This document shows positions 1 to 12,811 of a DNA stretch of 64,000 nucleotides, piece by piece. The stretch comes from Scilla litardierei. Its lineage: Eukaryota > Streptophyta > Magnoliopsida > Asparagales > Asparagaceae. Where the stretch lies: the NCBI GenBank assembly GCA_030789695.1, contig CM061132.1, forward strand, positions 149,552,597 through 149,616,596, read 5' to 3'. The notes beneath the pieces are model-generated. The model was not told where the DNA came from, ran no database searches, and was given only the letters and a program-made list of their open reading frames with translations. Numbering within the stretch: the stretch's first letter is position 1; every line of letters begins with the position of its first letter. The position numbers and the translations under genes were made by a program.

Positions 1-1077
1 ATGCCACCTCAAACAGAGTGGGCAGATTAATAATCACTAACCAAAGACAAAAAGATACCATAAGCTAGTAGGATTTCTGATTTTGCAAGTTTTTCCGAAA
101 TGAATAATATAAATAGTATTAAAAGGCACAATACCTACAGAAAAAACCGTAATGTACCTGATAATATCCTATAAGATTACTCTTTATGTTCAACTTAAAA
201 ACTTTAAAAAACAAATTTCATGGAACACAGAAAATTCTTCACACTATTGTAAGTGCATACTTGTGTGTTTCCACACAAAACTCCATTTGACGGGTTTCTC
301 ATGTCAAAAATAAGCTGATAAATTCCAACTGAGAGGCAGAACACACATGGACATGCAAATAATGTGGCACACCACAACAAGGATGGTATCTTATCAATCT
401 CTGCATGAGTCGCTTCGATTTTAAAATGCTAAGGAAAATGGATGTCGCAATCAACGAAGGACTCATGACAACAGCAGGGATAAGCAGCTATATCGTTTTG
501 CACAAGTCTAGAACTATAATCACGTCAGTCTCATACAGAATGTCATAACCATGTTAGATAGAGTTGGACATTGAGAAGCACATCCTCGCCTGGGACCACC
601 AAAATGCATATCAGCCTATGTTGTACATGTCCAATCTCCACATCATGACAGATGATACTTTCTCATCTGCAAGATTACCAAAATCTGCAATATAAAGCAT
701 GGTTTAAATTCACACCACTCTGTAATTTTTCCCTTCAACCTCATGAGTATTCTCTGACCACGTGCTACAGCAAAGCAGTTCATGGTTTTTGCAGTTAATT
801 GGTTTTGGACAGCTTAGTTTAGTTCTCCAAGTAACATCCTGCTCAAATCCCAATTATGATAAATGACATTGACCCTGACTCCAAGAAAAACAAAATGACC
901 TTCACATGTATTTCTTGCCATTGGTGGTCTATTCCTTCAATTCTTCTCATAATTCATTTTCACCAATGTCACAGTTCATATAATTTGCTTCCATCGTGTT
1001 AATTCTAATACATTCAAAATTTTAAAACTTAATCCCAAATTTCAACTTTGAACAGCATCCTTCTGGTTTACCTTCAG
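1..1077. other. AT-rich intergenic DNA, nothing recognised
   Basis: No long open frame, LTR terminus, RNA gene or recognisable domain was seen on either strand. It could contain introns of whatever gene the island at 1078-1168 belongs to, but no second exon was identified. Confidence 0.5.
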
Positions 1078-1168
1078 CGAGCAACAGAGAGGATCTTCAT
1101 CATGAATATGCCAAGTCAATTCTCGCATACTATGCACAAATAGTAAAAGATGAAAACCCAGATGCTGT
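1078..1168 (+). other. possible isolated coding exon (unidentified gene)
   Basis: A plus-strand frame with protein-like composition is flanked by a splice-acceptor-like CCTTCAG just before 1078 and a donor-like GTAAGC just after 1168. The translation includes HHEYAKSILAYYAQIVKDE, and the frame stays open past the donor to about 1258. It has no ATG. I do not recognise the protein family and saw no neighbouring exons. It may be a relic exon or chance coding potential. It is unrelated to the CHD1-type gene, which lies on the other strand. Confidence 0.3.
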
Positions 1169-2479
1169 TGTAAGCCTATGGTGGCAAGAGGTTCTGTCAC
1201 TGCTTCAATCACCCCATTTTAGTATTCTACTCCATTTTATGTATTCATGGCAACACTAGTTTAGTTTGAGAAACCCCACTACCAATTACAAAAGAAAGCC
1301 ATCTCATTATGTATATCTCTCTTTGCCATATAATTTGCACTGAACTTTCAAAGGTATGCCATCGAAGCATAAACTAAACTAAAAGTTTACCTTCTTTTCT
1401 TAGTCTTTGCACAGATGTTCTCTCCAAAAGTTTCGCTCTATTAATGACATAGGTTTAAAAGTTTTTGGTGATTTATGCAACTGCCAACCTCTCGACGACT
1501 CGTGGTAGGGTGAAAATGCTTCATCTCAGACATGCCATTATCCTTTTTTAAATAATTTGTACATATTAATGCCAACCACACAAATGCTTCCAAATCTAAA
1601 TAGGAAAAATACCAATCTTTCATCTTTATATTCTCTTATTTCCTACTGGTATCGTTACCTTCCCCAAGCCTACTTTTTAAGCAAAAGCCGAAACAAATAT
1701 TTTCATAAAACAAGCTGAATATGTTTTTCTACCTTAAGTTATTTGTGATTCTCATTAATCAAATTGCTTCCTTGATGTCCATTTTTAATATACTTGGCAT
1801 CACCCAGCTCTCTACTCTTTCTTTCCCTAATCTTAGCAAGTACATTCACCCTTCTTCTATCTGAATTACCACCTGATATCCTACTTCCCTTCCTTATCAA
1901 TATTTTAAGAGATTCCATTGTTTTAACACTTCAGTCCAACTTTATAAGAAAGCTAATTATAGCTTAAACTACCTTTAGACCTTCCACATTGCACCAACAA
2001 TTCGCTTTAGATGTTAACTTATTAACAGCACATCCTTCAAAAATTTCTCTTGCAATTAATGTATACAAATAGACTGTTCCATGTACTCATAGTCTGCAAG
2101 CTATTTCATCTACTCCCTTCCTCATTTTAGCATTTTTCCATATATATTATCGCATTCTAACTTCCACCATCAGGCACTTTTTAACTCACCTCCAATGCAT
2201 TAATTCAACTTCACTTATCAAAACAGACGTGCTATACCATCACCCTCTTGTGCAATAAAACTTTCAATTCACATGATTTTATTCTTCATAAGAATTACCT
2301 ACATATATGTGTGTCAAATAGGGCCGGCTGAGTCGGATCAGGTTTGGGTCTAGAATTTCCTTTTTAGGAAAAAAATAATAATATGCTTACACTAAGATTT
2401 GATCTTGCAACCTACCAACGGTTTAAAGGTACTAACCAACTCACCGAACAAACTTCACTAATGATAGTATAACTACATA
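1169..2479. other. AT-rich intergenic DNA, nothing recognised
   Basis: Only short chance ORFs were seen, such as a 60-codon frame at 1441-1623 on the minus strand, with no family resemblance. No LTR or terminal inverted repeat was recognised before the foldback element that follows. Confidence 0.5.
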
Positions 2480-3778
2480 TATATGGCCAAAATCCCGTGC
2501 GAAAATTTCCCACAAAATTATAATGCAAAAAAATTTCCAAAAAAAAATTTCCAATGTTTGTTCCATCCATATATATTTACACCTAAAAAATAACGGGTGA
2601 ACACTAGCGGGATTTGACCCCCGATCAAGCTGTTACAAATTCAACGGTTTCAGAAGAATAAAATATTTGGTACCGGTCCTATCAACGAGAAAATAGGGAG
2701 ATTTTCTTGATTTTTGGTATGTTGAAGTATTATGTGTGTAGAACGCATTCGATGGTTTGGATCGTTGAAACCCAAACACAACTCTTTTCTCGCGTTTTTA
2801 CACTGGGAGGTTTTTCTCATATGAAAATTTGCATGTATACATACACACACATATAGCTATTAAACAATTGAGGAATGTTTTTGAATGATGTTGCTGACTA
2901 GAACAAAAGGGTGGGTAGATAGACGGCTATGATTGAATGTTGAGAAATCAATGTGAAGGGTGAGATTATGTGAAAATTTGAAGGAAAAACCTAAAAATTT
3001 GAGGGGAACTCTAAAATTTTGGGGGAAACTAAATCTGGATTGAACTAAATTTTGAGAAACTAAAATTTTAAATTTTGAGATGAATTAGATCTGTAGGAAA
3101 CAAAATGTTAAGGTAACTACACTTTTTAAGAGGACCTAAATTCCATGGGGAACTAAATTTTAATTTAAAATTTTGTGAAAGATTAAATCGGGAGTAAACT
3201 AAGATTTTAAATTTTGGTGAAACTAAATCTGGAGCGAACTAAACTTTGGGGAACTGAATTTTAGTTTAAATGTAGCTAACATTTTTTGTTGTGAGGGGAA
3301 TATTTTAAATGTGGCTACAAATTTTTTGGAATTTTGACGAGCCTATAAATTTTTTGGTAGAGATTTTGAATAAGTTGAAATTTTTTGAGAGAATATTTTG
3401 AATGTCACATGACCTTATGGTCACGAATTATGTCTAATTCATGTGTAAAAAGACCTCTGTGCAAAAAGCATGAGAAAAAAGCTTTTTTTGATCTTTTTTT
3501 TAAACATCCAAACAGTTGGTTGTGTTCTACATATATTAATACACACTCCAACCAAATATATCCCCATCTATTTGCTACTTGATCAGATCGTTATAAAAGT
3601 TCAATTGTAGTGAAACCATTAAATTTGTAAGGCCTTGATCGAGTGTCAAATCCCCTAGGGTTCACCCATTATTTTCCCTAGGATATATTATTGTAATAAA
3701 TTAAATCATGAAAAAAATTCAAAACATTCAAAAAAAATTCGCATGGGGTTTGTGCGAATTCGCACAATAACCCCCAAT
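2480..3778. mobile_element. foldback / MULE-like non-autonomous DNA transposon
   Basis: The left arm (about 2480-2850) is matched imperfectly by the reverse complement of the right arm (about 3415-3778). Landmarks shared in the same order are a GTGCGAA-type outer end, a block reading GGGTGAAC..CTAG, GGATTTGAC, CGATCAAG, TTACAAATT and GGTTTCA. The arms are roughly 350 bases each and flank an AT-rich core with no coding capacity. Long terminal inverted repeats around a non-coding core are typical of Mutator-like foldback elements. The target duplication could not be fixed because both flanks are AT repeats, so the ends are good to about 10-20 bases. No transposase was seen. Confidence 0.55.
2900..3400. 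repeat. degenerate short-period repeats in the foldback core
   Basis: The core repeats variants of GGGGAACTAAATTTTG / GAAACTAAAATTTTAAA many times in one orientation. This looks like slippage-generated imperfect tandem repetition. There is no open frame of note. Confidence 0.45.
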
Positions 3779-3789
3779 ATATACATACA

Positions 3790-6700
3790 TATATATAATT
3801 TAGAACGTGGGAATTAAACCATAGCCACTTAGTTACAAAGTGCTTAACCACTAGTCTAACATTCTTTTGTGTCTAAAGATTAAGTAAATTATATACAATA
3901 GATAGACGTTTACCAGTGTTGAATTCGGATCAATCAGGATAAAGTGATCAAACCCGACCACAGCCGAGCTAGATATCGAGTCAAGGGTATTCAACCACAA
4001 GTAAAGGAACCCAAATCTAGATTTACCTTCAACAATACAAGAATTTCATGTCATATTCAGATTTGACCTGCTAAGTCAATGCTAAATTGTCGGGTTTGCC
4101 TATATATCCCCCAGTAAAGGTATAATATTATATATAGTTGATGATCAATTAATCAACAATAAAAAGATCAAAATTGGTCTTGTTTCTAGCAAATACTTCT
4201 CTTATGAAATCCCATGAAATGCATCGTCCTTTGTTCTTTGATTTCCATATACCCCTTTGTACCCTACTCTTTCCAACTTAAGATTGGTTTTCTACCATGA
4301 TGTGTCTCCCCTTGTTATTTTATGAACCACTTCCACCATAAATATGGTAAAATCATCATATGACTAAGTGATTTACTACAAACATTATTATCACTATAGC
4401 TCCGAAAAATATTGGTATTTTCCAATCTAATACTCTTTTATATATCTGTTGGATAAATGACATATAAGGCATTTTAAATACTAGATATATCATATTTATG
4501 TATATAGAATTTACATAAAATTGCATGATATTAGTCTTCATCCCTAATATATCATTTGATATCCATTATCTGATATAGCAAACCCTCAAACCCTTGTATA
4601 AGACGTAAATACTATTCTTTCAATTCTTCATTCAATCAACTAAAGAATCATAATATAACATCAGTATATCTATTATCAATTTCTTAATGAAGGATTGATA
4701 ACATAATGAGATCAAATAGAGGGGAATAGGATAAATAGATATTAGCAAATAAGATTAAATAAAAGCACAATCTAGGGGGGTCAATATAGCTATTAACCTT
4801 TTTTTAAGATCGGGAGCATAAAGAGCGTAAAGAGATGGAGATAAGATAAACAGTGTAGTTGATTGAGTCCGATTGAGTCCTGCATCCAACCATCTAGAGG
4901 AAGCATAAGATCCTAGTCAACATAATTTTTGATTTTGGACCCAATATATAGAGGTTTGAGAGAGGCTCATGGTAGATGAGATTCCACAATATCTAACATA
5001 AAAGAACTAATAATTCATGTGTCCATAGGGCACGGATCCCACTACCTACCACCATTATGTCACGTTCACCCACACACAAATATAAGTTTACCTAAGTCAT
5101 AAATACATAAATTCTTATGTCCATATTAATTCTCTCTTACCATACTATAAATCCATCCAAACACATACACACCCACACATACTCTCTCCCTCACCGGCCC
5201 CACCATCCTTCCCCTCACGCTCTCTCTATCCTTTTCACACCAAACCCCCATTATTTTTCTTCCAAAAATTTAAGAACATCTAATCACCTCCTTTGATTTT
5301 TCAGAACTCAATCTCAACCCTCCTACCCAAATGTTTGTTCTAATTAGCATTCCTATTCAAATACCATTCTCGTTTGTATAATAGATTTTCTTATTAAAGA
5401 ACACCAAAATTTGTGCTTATATTCCTATAGCTCCTCCATGTCATGTAAATTAGGGGAGAAGGCGATGAAAATAGTTAGAGAAAAGACGGGATCATTACAT
5501 CCTTCTCCAAGTCAATCAGGTCACCTCTCGCCCAAGTTATGGGATACTCCATATGAATAGAATTTTACTATATTCCATAGACATGGTTGCTCTTTATCAT
5601 AAAAAGGATAATCCAAGTCAACATCTAATGTGTGGTAATCTATGTCAACATTTGGACAACCCTACCTTTGGTCTTCCTAAGATAGTCAGAATCGGTATAA
5701 GCCTATGAGGCAAAACTATGCAGGCTAGATACTAAAAGGATGATCTGAGAGAAAAGTATTAGGATGACCCATATGACTGGATTGGGTTAAGAGATCGTGT
5801 CCTCATGTAAAATCATTAATTTCTAATTAATTGATTGTTTGCAATTTTATAACGTTTATAAATTACAACGCACTGCATGAATTTGTAAGACCAGGAGTGA
5901 ATTGTTATCCATCATTCAAAGAATATCAAGCACATATTAGTCTGCAAGGATTTAATTTCTTAATTTTCGTTCTGACAACAGTATAGCTTGTTCATTATTT
6001 ATTGCTTCCATCAAGATAAAGTGATAAAGAAGAATATGATTCATAGAATCAAACAGAATAGTTAAGAAGAAATATGATTCTCGAATAAGATGCGATTAAT
6101 GTTATAAATGGCAACTCCACCATGGCATTTTTTTAATTGTAAAAATACTTAAAAGAGAACAATTACAAAAAATAAAAAATACTGACTATTGAATCTTGAC
6201 CTTCTTTTGATTCTTGAATAGTGGAGGACCTTGAATTTTTCTTAAATAAATTTTCAATTTTGAAAGGATTTGAGGAACAAGAAAAAAGGAGAAGACCAAA
6301 GGAAAGAAAGAAGATAGATAAATTTAGGGCAACTTTTCAAATTTTCCTTTTAATTTTAGAGTTAAAACTATATTCTTACTGGTATTGAGTTTGGATTCAA
6401 AATAATTAACTTAAAATAATTTCATGATAATCCAAACATAAACCCAAAAGGGTTGATAAACAAAAAATTTGTCCGGCCAACCCTCATTTGTTGGTGACCT
6501 GCTTTGGTGCAAAGCCAGTATTGCAATAACCTTGCCCGCCATGGCAAAAGGTGACAACACATGGGCCGCCATAGCCAAAGATGTGGCGAGGTGTCAAGGG
6601 GTCACCTCTTCCATTGTGATCGACATGGTGATAGCGGACCATATAAAACACAAAATGTGATCATAGAAAATCCCATGAATTCAAGGAAAACCTAAAGATT

Positions 6701-9110
6701 TGTGAACAGACTTTTGTGCAAAATACTCGGAGTAGCTAAAAAAGAATATTAAGATGGATGAGGTGTAGAGAGTTGGACATGAAATGAGTGTATTACTAGG
6801 GAACTAAAGTTTAGTTGAGGATTATCCAGTAATGGGCATTGGTAGAAAGAGATTATGAAAATGATTATTTAAGGGCTATTACTATAGGTACATGAATAGA
6901 AAGACTTGTGTAACAAACCCAAATAATGAAGATAAATTATTTGTATTTTTGTTCCTTTTCCATCTTTTCACATGAAATGTTCAGAAGTTTTAGTTATGTG
7001 CTTCCATCAGGTTAGAAAGTTACTTGTTAGACTTTCACAAACTATTCAAAACGAAAAAGCAATACACATAAGGGGAGCCACAGTACGTAGAACCAATGTT
7101 ATCCAAACGGATGGTCAAGGAAACATAAATCAGGTCATAAGCGACTGAGAGATGGAGAAAAATTACCTAAGCTTTCATTTGATTTCTTTTTCCGGTTATG
7201 CATTAGTTTCACCCCTATGTTTAGGCTCATTATTACAAACCAAATATGTTTCGAAACCCCATGTAACCCTTAAAAATTAGTACCGCTCATTTTCTCTAGG
7301 GTTGGGGCCACGTGATGATGTGTTTACTTTTTTCCTTTAAAATACCCTTTAAAACTTTATTAGGTCATCAATTATTTTATTTAACAATAATTAATGAAAT
7401 ATTGAAAGTTAATACTCCGCAACCATAACCTTGAAGCCCAAAAGAGAACTAAGATATGAATCCTTGGATAATTTTCTATCTATTTTTGTTAGATAACTTT
7501 TTCAAAGACTTTTTTACGTACCAATTCTTCTTAAATCCTAGATCCGATCCAGGTTCCCTCGTTCAAAAATTGATTGCCTTGATTTTTTTTTTTTTGATTG
7601 AGGACATCAATTTTGGGGAAATGTGTAGAAATGTAGAAAAACATTTAGTCTTGCATTCTTTTTATCAGAAACTAATGGTGATCTAAAAGCAGAACAAGAT
7701 GCATTTTACCTAATTAGATTTTGATGCAGTGTAGTGATTAGAATTAAAATGGGAGGGAAGCAATAGATTGAAATATCCGCATATGTTACGAAGACGAATT
7801 TGGTGTCAATGATGAGTTTGGTTAGGGGAAATCGAAAAAGTAGGGAGGAGGAAGTTTTGGAGAGAGAGACTAATTATAATTGGATTTTGGGAATAGAAGC
7901 TAAACTAAGGATTTGCTGAAATTTAGAAAAGATAACAATAATTCAATCCAATAAGCATCTAAGGAGAAGCTATATATGAGAATGGTCACGGTCACTTTAC
8001 ATGAAAGTAGGTGGCATTGATTTATTAATGGCTAAGGGGGCTTTGTGAAGGGGAAAAGGAATAAGGGTCCTGTAATAATAAGCCAAAACAAGGGGGGTTT
8101 TAGTGAGATTAACCATTTTGTTATAGCTGATGTTTACTACACAAACCTGCATACCTTATGGGTTTCTATGTCTAGCAAATGGAATGTTGACACAGGGACG
8201 ACGCAATATGACAGGCAACATTTAGCACATTATAAAAAAGTGTGCTTATGACAGAAACGGTGTCCGGGGCGTGTCTCTAGCACATGTGCGACACAACATA
8301 GCTTCATGGTTGAAATGCACGTGCTATCCAAGTAATATTGAAATTGCTAACAGATCAGTAAATATTATAGTCAACTGTTTTTAAGATGAATAGTACAAGA
8401 AGCCTTTTTAATTAGTTTACCAAAAATAGGCTGGTAAGTGATAAAGCAATTGATGACGGTTGTAAGTTCATAATATATTGTTTCATTGGTTTGTTGATAT
8501 CCTTTAGGCTTTATATGTACACAAGTCTTCGGATTGATTTCTGAGTGGACCAATGTAAGACTATAAATTTAGGTGTTTGTAAATATTGTAATATCAAATC
8601 ATATAGTCTTTTAAAAGAAATTTGTTCATCGCTTCAAATCCCTTGCACCAGATAATATGTTCTCTTCGAAAAGGTATACTCTGGAAATGGATTGGTTTTT
8701 GAATCAGAACATGCATTGATGTAACACATTAACAGTTACCAATTTATCAAAAAGTGACGTCTTCATGTCACTCTTTTTCTAATTATATACTCTTGTTGTA
8801 TCAGATACTCTGTCATGATAAGCATGTTTCTTACAGTTTTGCTTGATAAGATGGATACATAAGGGCAAAAAGAGAAACCAGCTGAGCTTAAGATTTTATT
8901 TTATAGAATAAGCATTAAATATCAACCTATCTACATGAGAAAATTGGTGTAGAGAGATGAAGTTGTTTTGTTTAAAAATTAGTCATGACATAGACAAATA
9001 AATGAAGATGCTACATTTTAAAATTAGGACTACCATATAATAAGGGGAAGAAACAGCATTTCATGCTGCAAATAAATACATGATACATAATGAAGAAGTC
9101 ATGAAATAAC
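3790..9110. other. AT-rich intergenic or intronic DNA, no gene recognised
   Basis: About 5.3 kb without a recognisable gene. The largest frames (for example 6469-6660 and 7456-7686 plus) have no known motif or supporting splice context. If the CHD1-type gene at 9.1-10.6 kb is intact, this would have to be part of a very long intron, because its next exons should lie here on the minus strand and were not found. Confidence 0.5.
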
Positions 9111-9931
9111 CTTATGCTTTGTGCTCTTGCCTGTTTCACCAAAGTCTGGCTCAAAATCCGCATCATCTGGATCATCTTCTGCAACAAGTAAAAAGGTAAA
9201 GTTTAATTTTAAGCACAATTGCACAAATGGAATACATCTAAAGTTTTGTATTTGCATGTTAATAATTCATTCATACAGATAAGAATAAGACCTTCTTCTT
9301 CATCACTTTCCTCATAATCGTCGTCATCATCGTACTCATCATACTTGGCTGCCTTGGAACTCTTGACTGCATTCTTTGCAACAGGTACAGTTCTTGGCGG
9401 CAATCTTGAACCTGAGATACTCGGAAGACTCAGTACACGACCATGCAAAGAATCACTCTGCTCTTCGCCGTCCTGCTCATAGTAATCATCAGACAACATC
9501 TCATCTGCAGGTACGTCAACCTGCCCTCTTTGGAACTGATCGCCATCCTTCTGCCCAACGGAATCTTCATCGGAATTAACAGCAATTACATTTTCATCCT
9601 TTTTGACGTCAACTTGCTCCTCTTTATTTCCCCACATTGGTTGGCAGTCTTTCCAAAAATTAGAACCCCAAGTGCCTGACGGGCCTGTTCTTTTTCCTTG
9701 CTTGGCATTCACACCAAAACCATCATTCAGCTGCCTACTGGCATCCGAGGGATCCCCCTCGCTCCGGCACTGTTCTTCCTCCTTCATTTCAATGTCATTC
9801 TCCACAAAATTTAAGTCCATTTGTCTGTTATTGCCCTCTGAAATATAGTCTCCATCGGCATCATTATCTCCCTTCTCATTCAAGTCCTGATCCAAATCCA
9901 TTGCATTCCCAAAGTTCCTACGGAACGCCAT
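9111..9931 (-). CDS. CHR5: CHD1-type chromatin remodeller, N-terminal exons only (CHR5-like)
   Basis: This is the 5' coding part of a plant CHD1-class ATP-dependent chromatin remodeller, a nuclear protein that repositions nucleosomes. Two exons are visible. Exon 1 runs from 9931 (ATG) to 9292 and exon 2 from 9178 to 9111, with GT-AG junctions and preserved phase (640 nt, then 68 nt). The ATG at 9931 is chosen because the upstream in-frame GTG is not a normal plant start. Residues 88-99 (WGSNFWKDCQPM) and 137-154 (QVDVPADEMLSDDYYEQD) match motifs I know from the N-terminus of Arabidopsis CHR5. A strongly acidic stretch follows, continuing into exon 2 with EDDPDDADFEP, also as in CHR5. The chromodomains, SNF2 ATPase/helicase and DNA-binding region should follow but were not found down to position 1. 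Either intron 2 is very long or this is a truncated 5' fragment. Confidence 0.85.
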
Positions 9932-9955
9932 CACCTGCTCTCATGTAATCTCGTG

Positions 9956-10517
9956 CTGAAACGTGAACGGAAAGGTTAATCTTTAGCGCCATCCCAAATG
10001 ACCTCAAGCAAGCTCCAAGTCAATTGTAAACAACTCAATCTTGAAACACGTTCAAAATAATTTCATCCATAAACCCTGATTCCAACGCAGTGTAAACTAA
10101 AATTTGATTCGAATCATTGAAGCAATCGAAAATTTAAAATCGGTAGCTTTTTTGTATTCAAATCAGCAATCCACAAAGGACGCAAACGACATCTAATACA
10201 ACAGGACCAGAATCTAACCTCTACGCAAAAAAACTTCCCCAGCAAACGCCGAATTCAAAATCAAACTGAATGAAATCACAAAACCCTAGAAACAATGAAA
10301 CTAACAGCCGATCAACACGTAAACAATCAAATCCATCAGTAAATTCGACGGATCGGGAGCTATTGCACTCAAAAACGATCAAAACCGCATCACAAACACA
10401 CAACTCAATCAAAATCAACAAGCGCGCGATCGCAGGCCAACGGTCGAAATCCCACAGGTTCGGAGCTCACTGAAACGATTACAGGATTCACAGCAGAGTT
10501 TCGAATCGAGATCGTAC
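9956..10517 (-). other. 5'-leader intron of the CHR5-like gene
   Basis: On the minus strand the donor is GAG|GTACGATC at 10518/10517 and the acceptor is TTTCAG|CACGAG at 9956/9955. This leaves a 24-nt leader segment before the ATG at 9931. A 562-nt intron in the 5' UTR just before the start codon is common in plant housekeeping and chromatin genes and can enhance expression. Confidence 0.65.
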
Positions 10518-11222
10518 CTCTGTACTCAAAGAGGGGAGGCCGAGGAGGCGCAGGTTAGCAAAAGTTCGCGGTGGGGGCGGCGGGATCGCGAGGTGAGAGG
10601 GTAAATTTTTCAAAAAAAGGCTTTGGAATTTTATTCTGATTTTTTTGGCCAGTTTTTATTGGTTCGCGGAGAGGGAATCGAACGGGGCTACAAGAGATAA
10701 TAAGAGAGATGGACGAAGAAGAGAGGGCGAATCGGTTGCGGGAATCGACCGCGTGTCGGCGATATCGGGCGGCGAGAGATGGGTTTCGATTCGCGGGTGT
10801 ATGCCGCCTAGAGGGGGCGAGAGAGAGACAGAGAGAGAGAGAGGTTATCTGAGATATGTTGAGGGTAAAGGGGGGGAGATTAGAAGCGAAGAGAAAGAAA
10901 GGGGCGTTGGTTTTATTTTATTTTCTACCAAAATATGTGTTTTTATAGTTTTATCTCGTTTAATCTGCAGAAGAAATTTTTGAGGGGCAACCCTAATTCC
11001 TTTGGTGACTATCTATATGAGGTGGGCCAATGGATCGATAACACGTGTGGCGTCTAGACGGCTTGGGGAGTGGCTTTTGATTTTTTTTTAATGATAAATT
11101 TTGGTGGGCAATTGGATTGGGCCTTTGGGCCCGTTTTGGGATGATAATTTCTTTTTTTTTAGATTAATCGGAAAATAGACAATGATTTCTTTTAAGAGAA
11201 TTGCTATGCAAACAGACCTTTC
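10518..11222 (-). promoter_or_regulatory. first untranslated exon and promoter region of the CHR5-like gene
   Basis: The untranslated first exon starts upstream of the donor at 10518 and probably covers roughly 10518-10600. Beyond it lies a GA-rich region with a GA/CT microsatellite (about 10817-10846), a common element near plant transcription starts. The 112-codon plus-strand frame at 10645-10983 is a by-product of this purine-rich DNA. No TATA box could be assigned with confidence. The stretch 10990-11222 shows nothing else. Confidence 0.45.
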
Positions 11223-11404
11223 TGTTACGTTCGCATGCCTTTTAAATTTTTATCATATGGTCCTGGAGTTGTTATTAAGCCTACATTCTAAGAGAGATCA
11301 CAGTCTTTTATTTATAGTAGTGTAAAGAGTCATACATGGATGAGATACAGTCTCTGAAATAAAATTGGTCTTATCCACTCATACATCATTATCTATTTAC
11401 AACA
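11223..11404 (-). repeat. probable 3' LTR of the decayed copia element
   Basis: On the minus strand a purine-rich AAGTGGGAG (11413-11405) directly precedes TGTTGTAAATAG, the usual polypurine-tract/LTR junction of plant Ty1/copia elements. The sequence then contains a TATAAATA-like motif and runs to a possible terminus ...CGTAACA at 11223, giving TGTT..AACA ends. The outer end is tentative because the 5' LTR partner was not found. Confidence 0.45.
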
Positions 11405-12811
11405 CTCCCACTTATCCAGTCATACGTGTGAACTTTGCCTACGAATACTTTGGAATTTTGAGCATCATATGAGAATCACAATGGGTAGATACTTCAGAAT
11501 CATGAGTTAATGGGATTTGTCTCGTTAAAACCTTTGGCTATGAAATCCCCAGTAGAAAAAACTATAGATAAGGGAAAAGAATACAAATACATTGTAGCTC
11601 CTCCTAATTTATACAAGCCCTTAATCTTTCAGATCTTTTAGATGCTTTCATCACTTATATTTACAATATTTCGAAAATACATACAAATTTGCAAATGTCG
11701 CCATCATTAAGCAGCTGCTGAATCCAAAAACTCTAAAGAGGGGTGCCTTGTTTTGGCGCCTCTATGTGGTCCCTCAAAAGTAGGACAAAGCATATGGCTT
11801 GGTCTTCAGAATATCTAATCAGCTCCAAAACACCAGACTTTTACACAGTCATCACTGGGATGTGATGTACCACTAGGGCACTCAAATACCCCATTGGTTT
11901 GTTGTTGGAATGGTGAGGAACTCGGAATAATAGGATGATGATGCCTTCATATTTTGATTTACAGATCTGCAATAGATGGTCGTCCCACTGTTGTGCCCAG
12001 TCTATGATTTCTCATTATGTTATTGGACATGTAACCTGCTCTACATAAGCATGAAGGATAATTCTTTATAGTGTAAGCCCAGATTTATTGAACATTGGAG
12101 GAAGCGCATACAATGCTTTACTCCAGTCTAATGGCACTTTTTAGATGCATCAATGTATCTGGGTAGTGAATTTACTACAATTGCTATATCGGGACGTGTG
12201 CAGTTAGCCAGAAGTGCTTTGAATGCACTTAGTTAAGGGCCTTCATTACCAAGTATATCATACTTCTCTTCCAGCCGGGCGAAGGGGTCTTTATGTACAT
12301 CCAAAGAGCATACTACCATATGTGTCTTTAATGGATGACGTTATCCTTGTTGCAATTTCTTGAAAACACTATATGTGTATGAATTTTAATGTAACGGGAT
12401 TGTATCTACTTAGATAAATATGTAATCCATGACTTATTTTATTTTGTATATGTCATTCATATCATGTTTGATAGTCATGCTTGAACAGATATTTCGGTTT
12501 TCTCTTTAGAAGATCAAATGAAATTTAAGTTGTTTACAACTATGATCTCAAAGCATGTCATTTGCTCTTTATAAATATGCAAAGACAACCGTTGGTATGA
12601 ATCATTACCTTGTCAAGGAATTCACTTGGCTCTACAATATTTTGTATTATTATTATTCTTCTTCTTCTTCTTTAATAGAATAACTGGCCCGAAGTCTTTT
12701 TCGACATTTTTAAGGAAACAAGGAATATATCTTGATCAAGATACCATTAGAGGCATGTCGTCACAATATCAAATAGCAGCATATCTAACATTTCTTTGTC
12801 CAAACCACAAG
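11405..12811 (-). pseudogene. Ty1/copia pol fragment: reverse transcriptase C-terminus and RNase H, heavily decayed
   Basis: The minus strand, read with many stops and frameshifts, gives recognisable copia pol in order: a stretch like CxCxFIKSK then FEIIVV, where the catalytic YVDD should follow but reads as NN (about 12500-12600); SLDVxKDPF (about 12300); NEGPxLSAFKALLANCTRPDIA, the start of the RNase H region (about 12180-12250); a TGVKHCMRFLQCSINLGL-type block (about 12090-12140); then degenerate C-terminal sequence ending in a KHLKDLKD-like tail (about 11630). Its upstream half is on the far side of Tat-1, at 49104 onward. It is the oldest layer of the nest and is non-functional. Confidence 0.75.

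Noticed and set aside
2650..2850. 66-codon minus-strand ORF
   Set aside because: It lies inside the left arm of the foldback element and has no motif.
10645..10983. 112-codon plus-strand ORF near the CHR5-like promoter
   Set aside because: It is Arg/Glu/Gly-rich because of the GA microsatellite. It sits in the promoter region on the opposite strand, with no motif.
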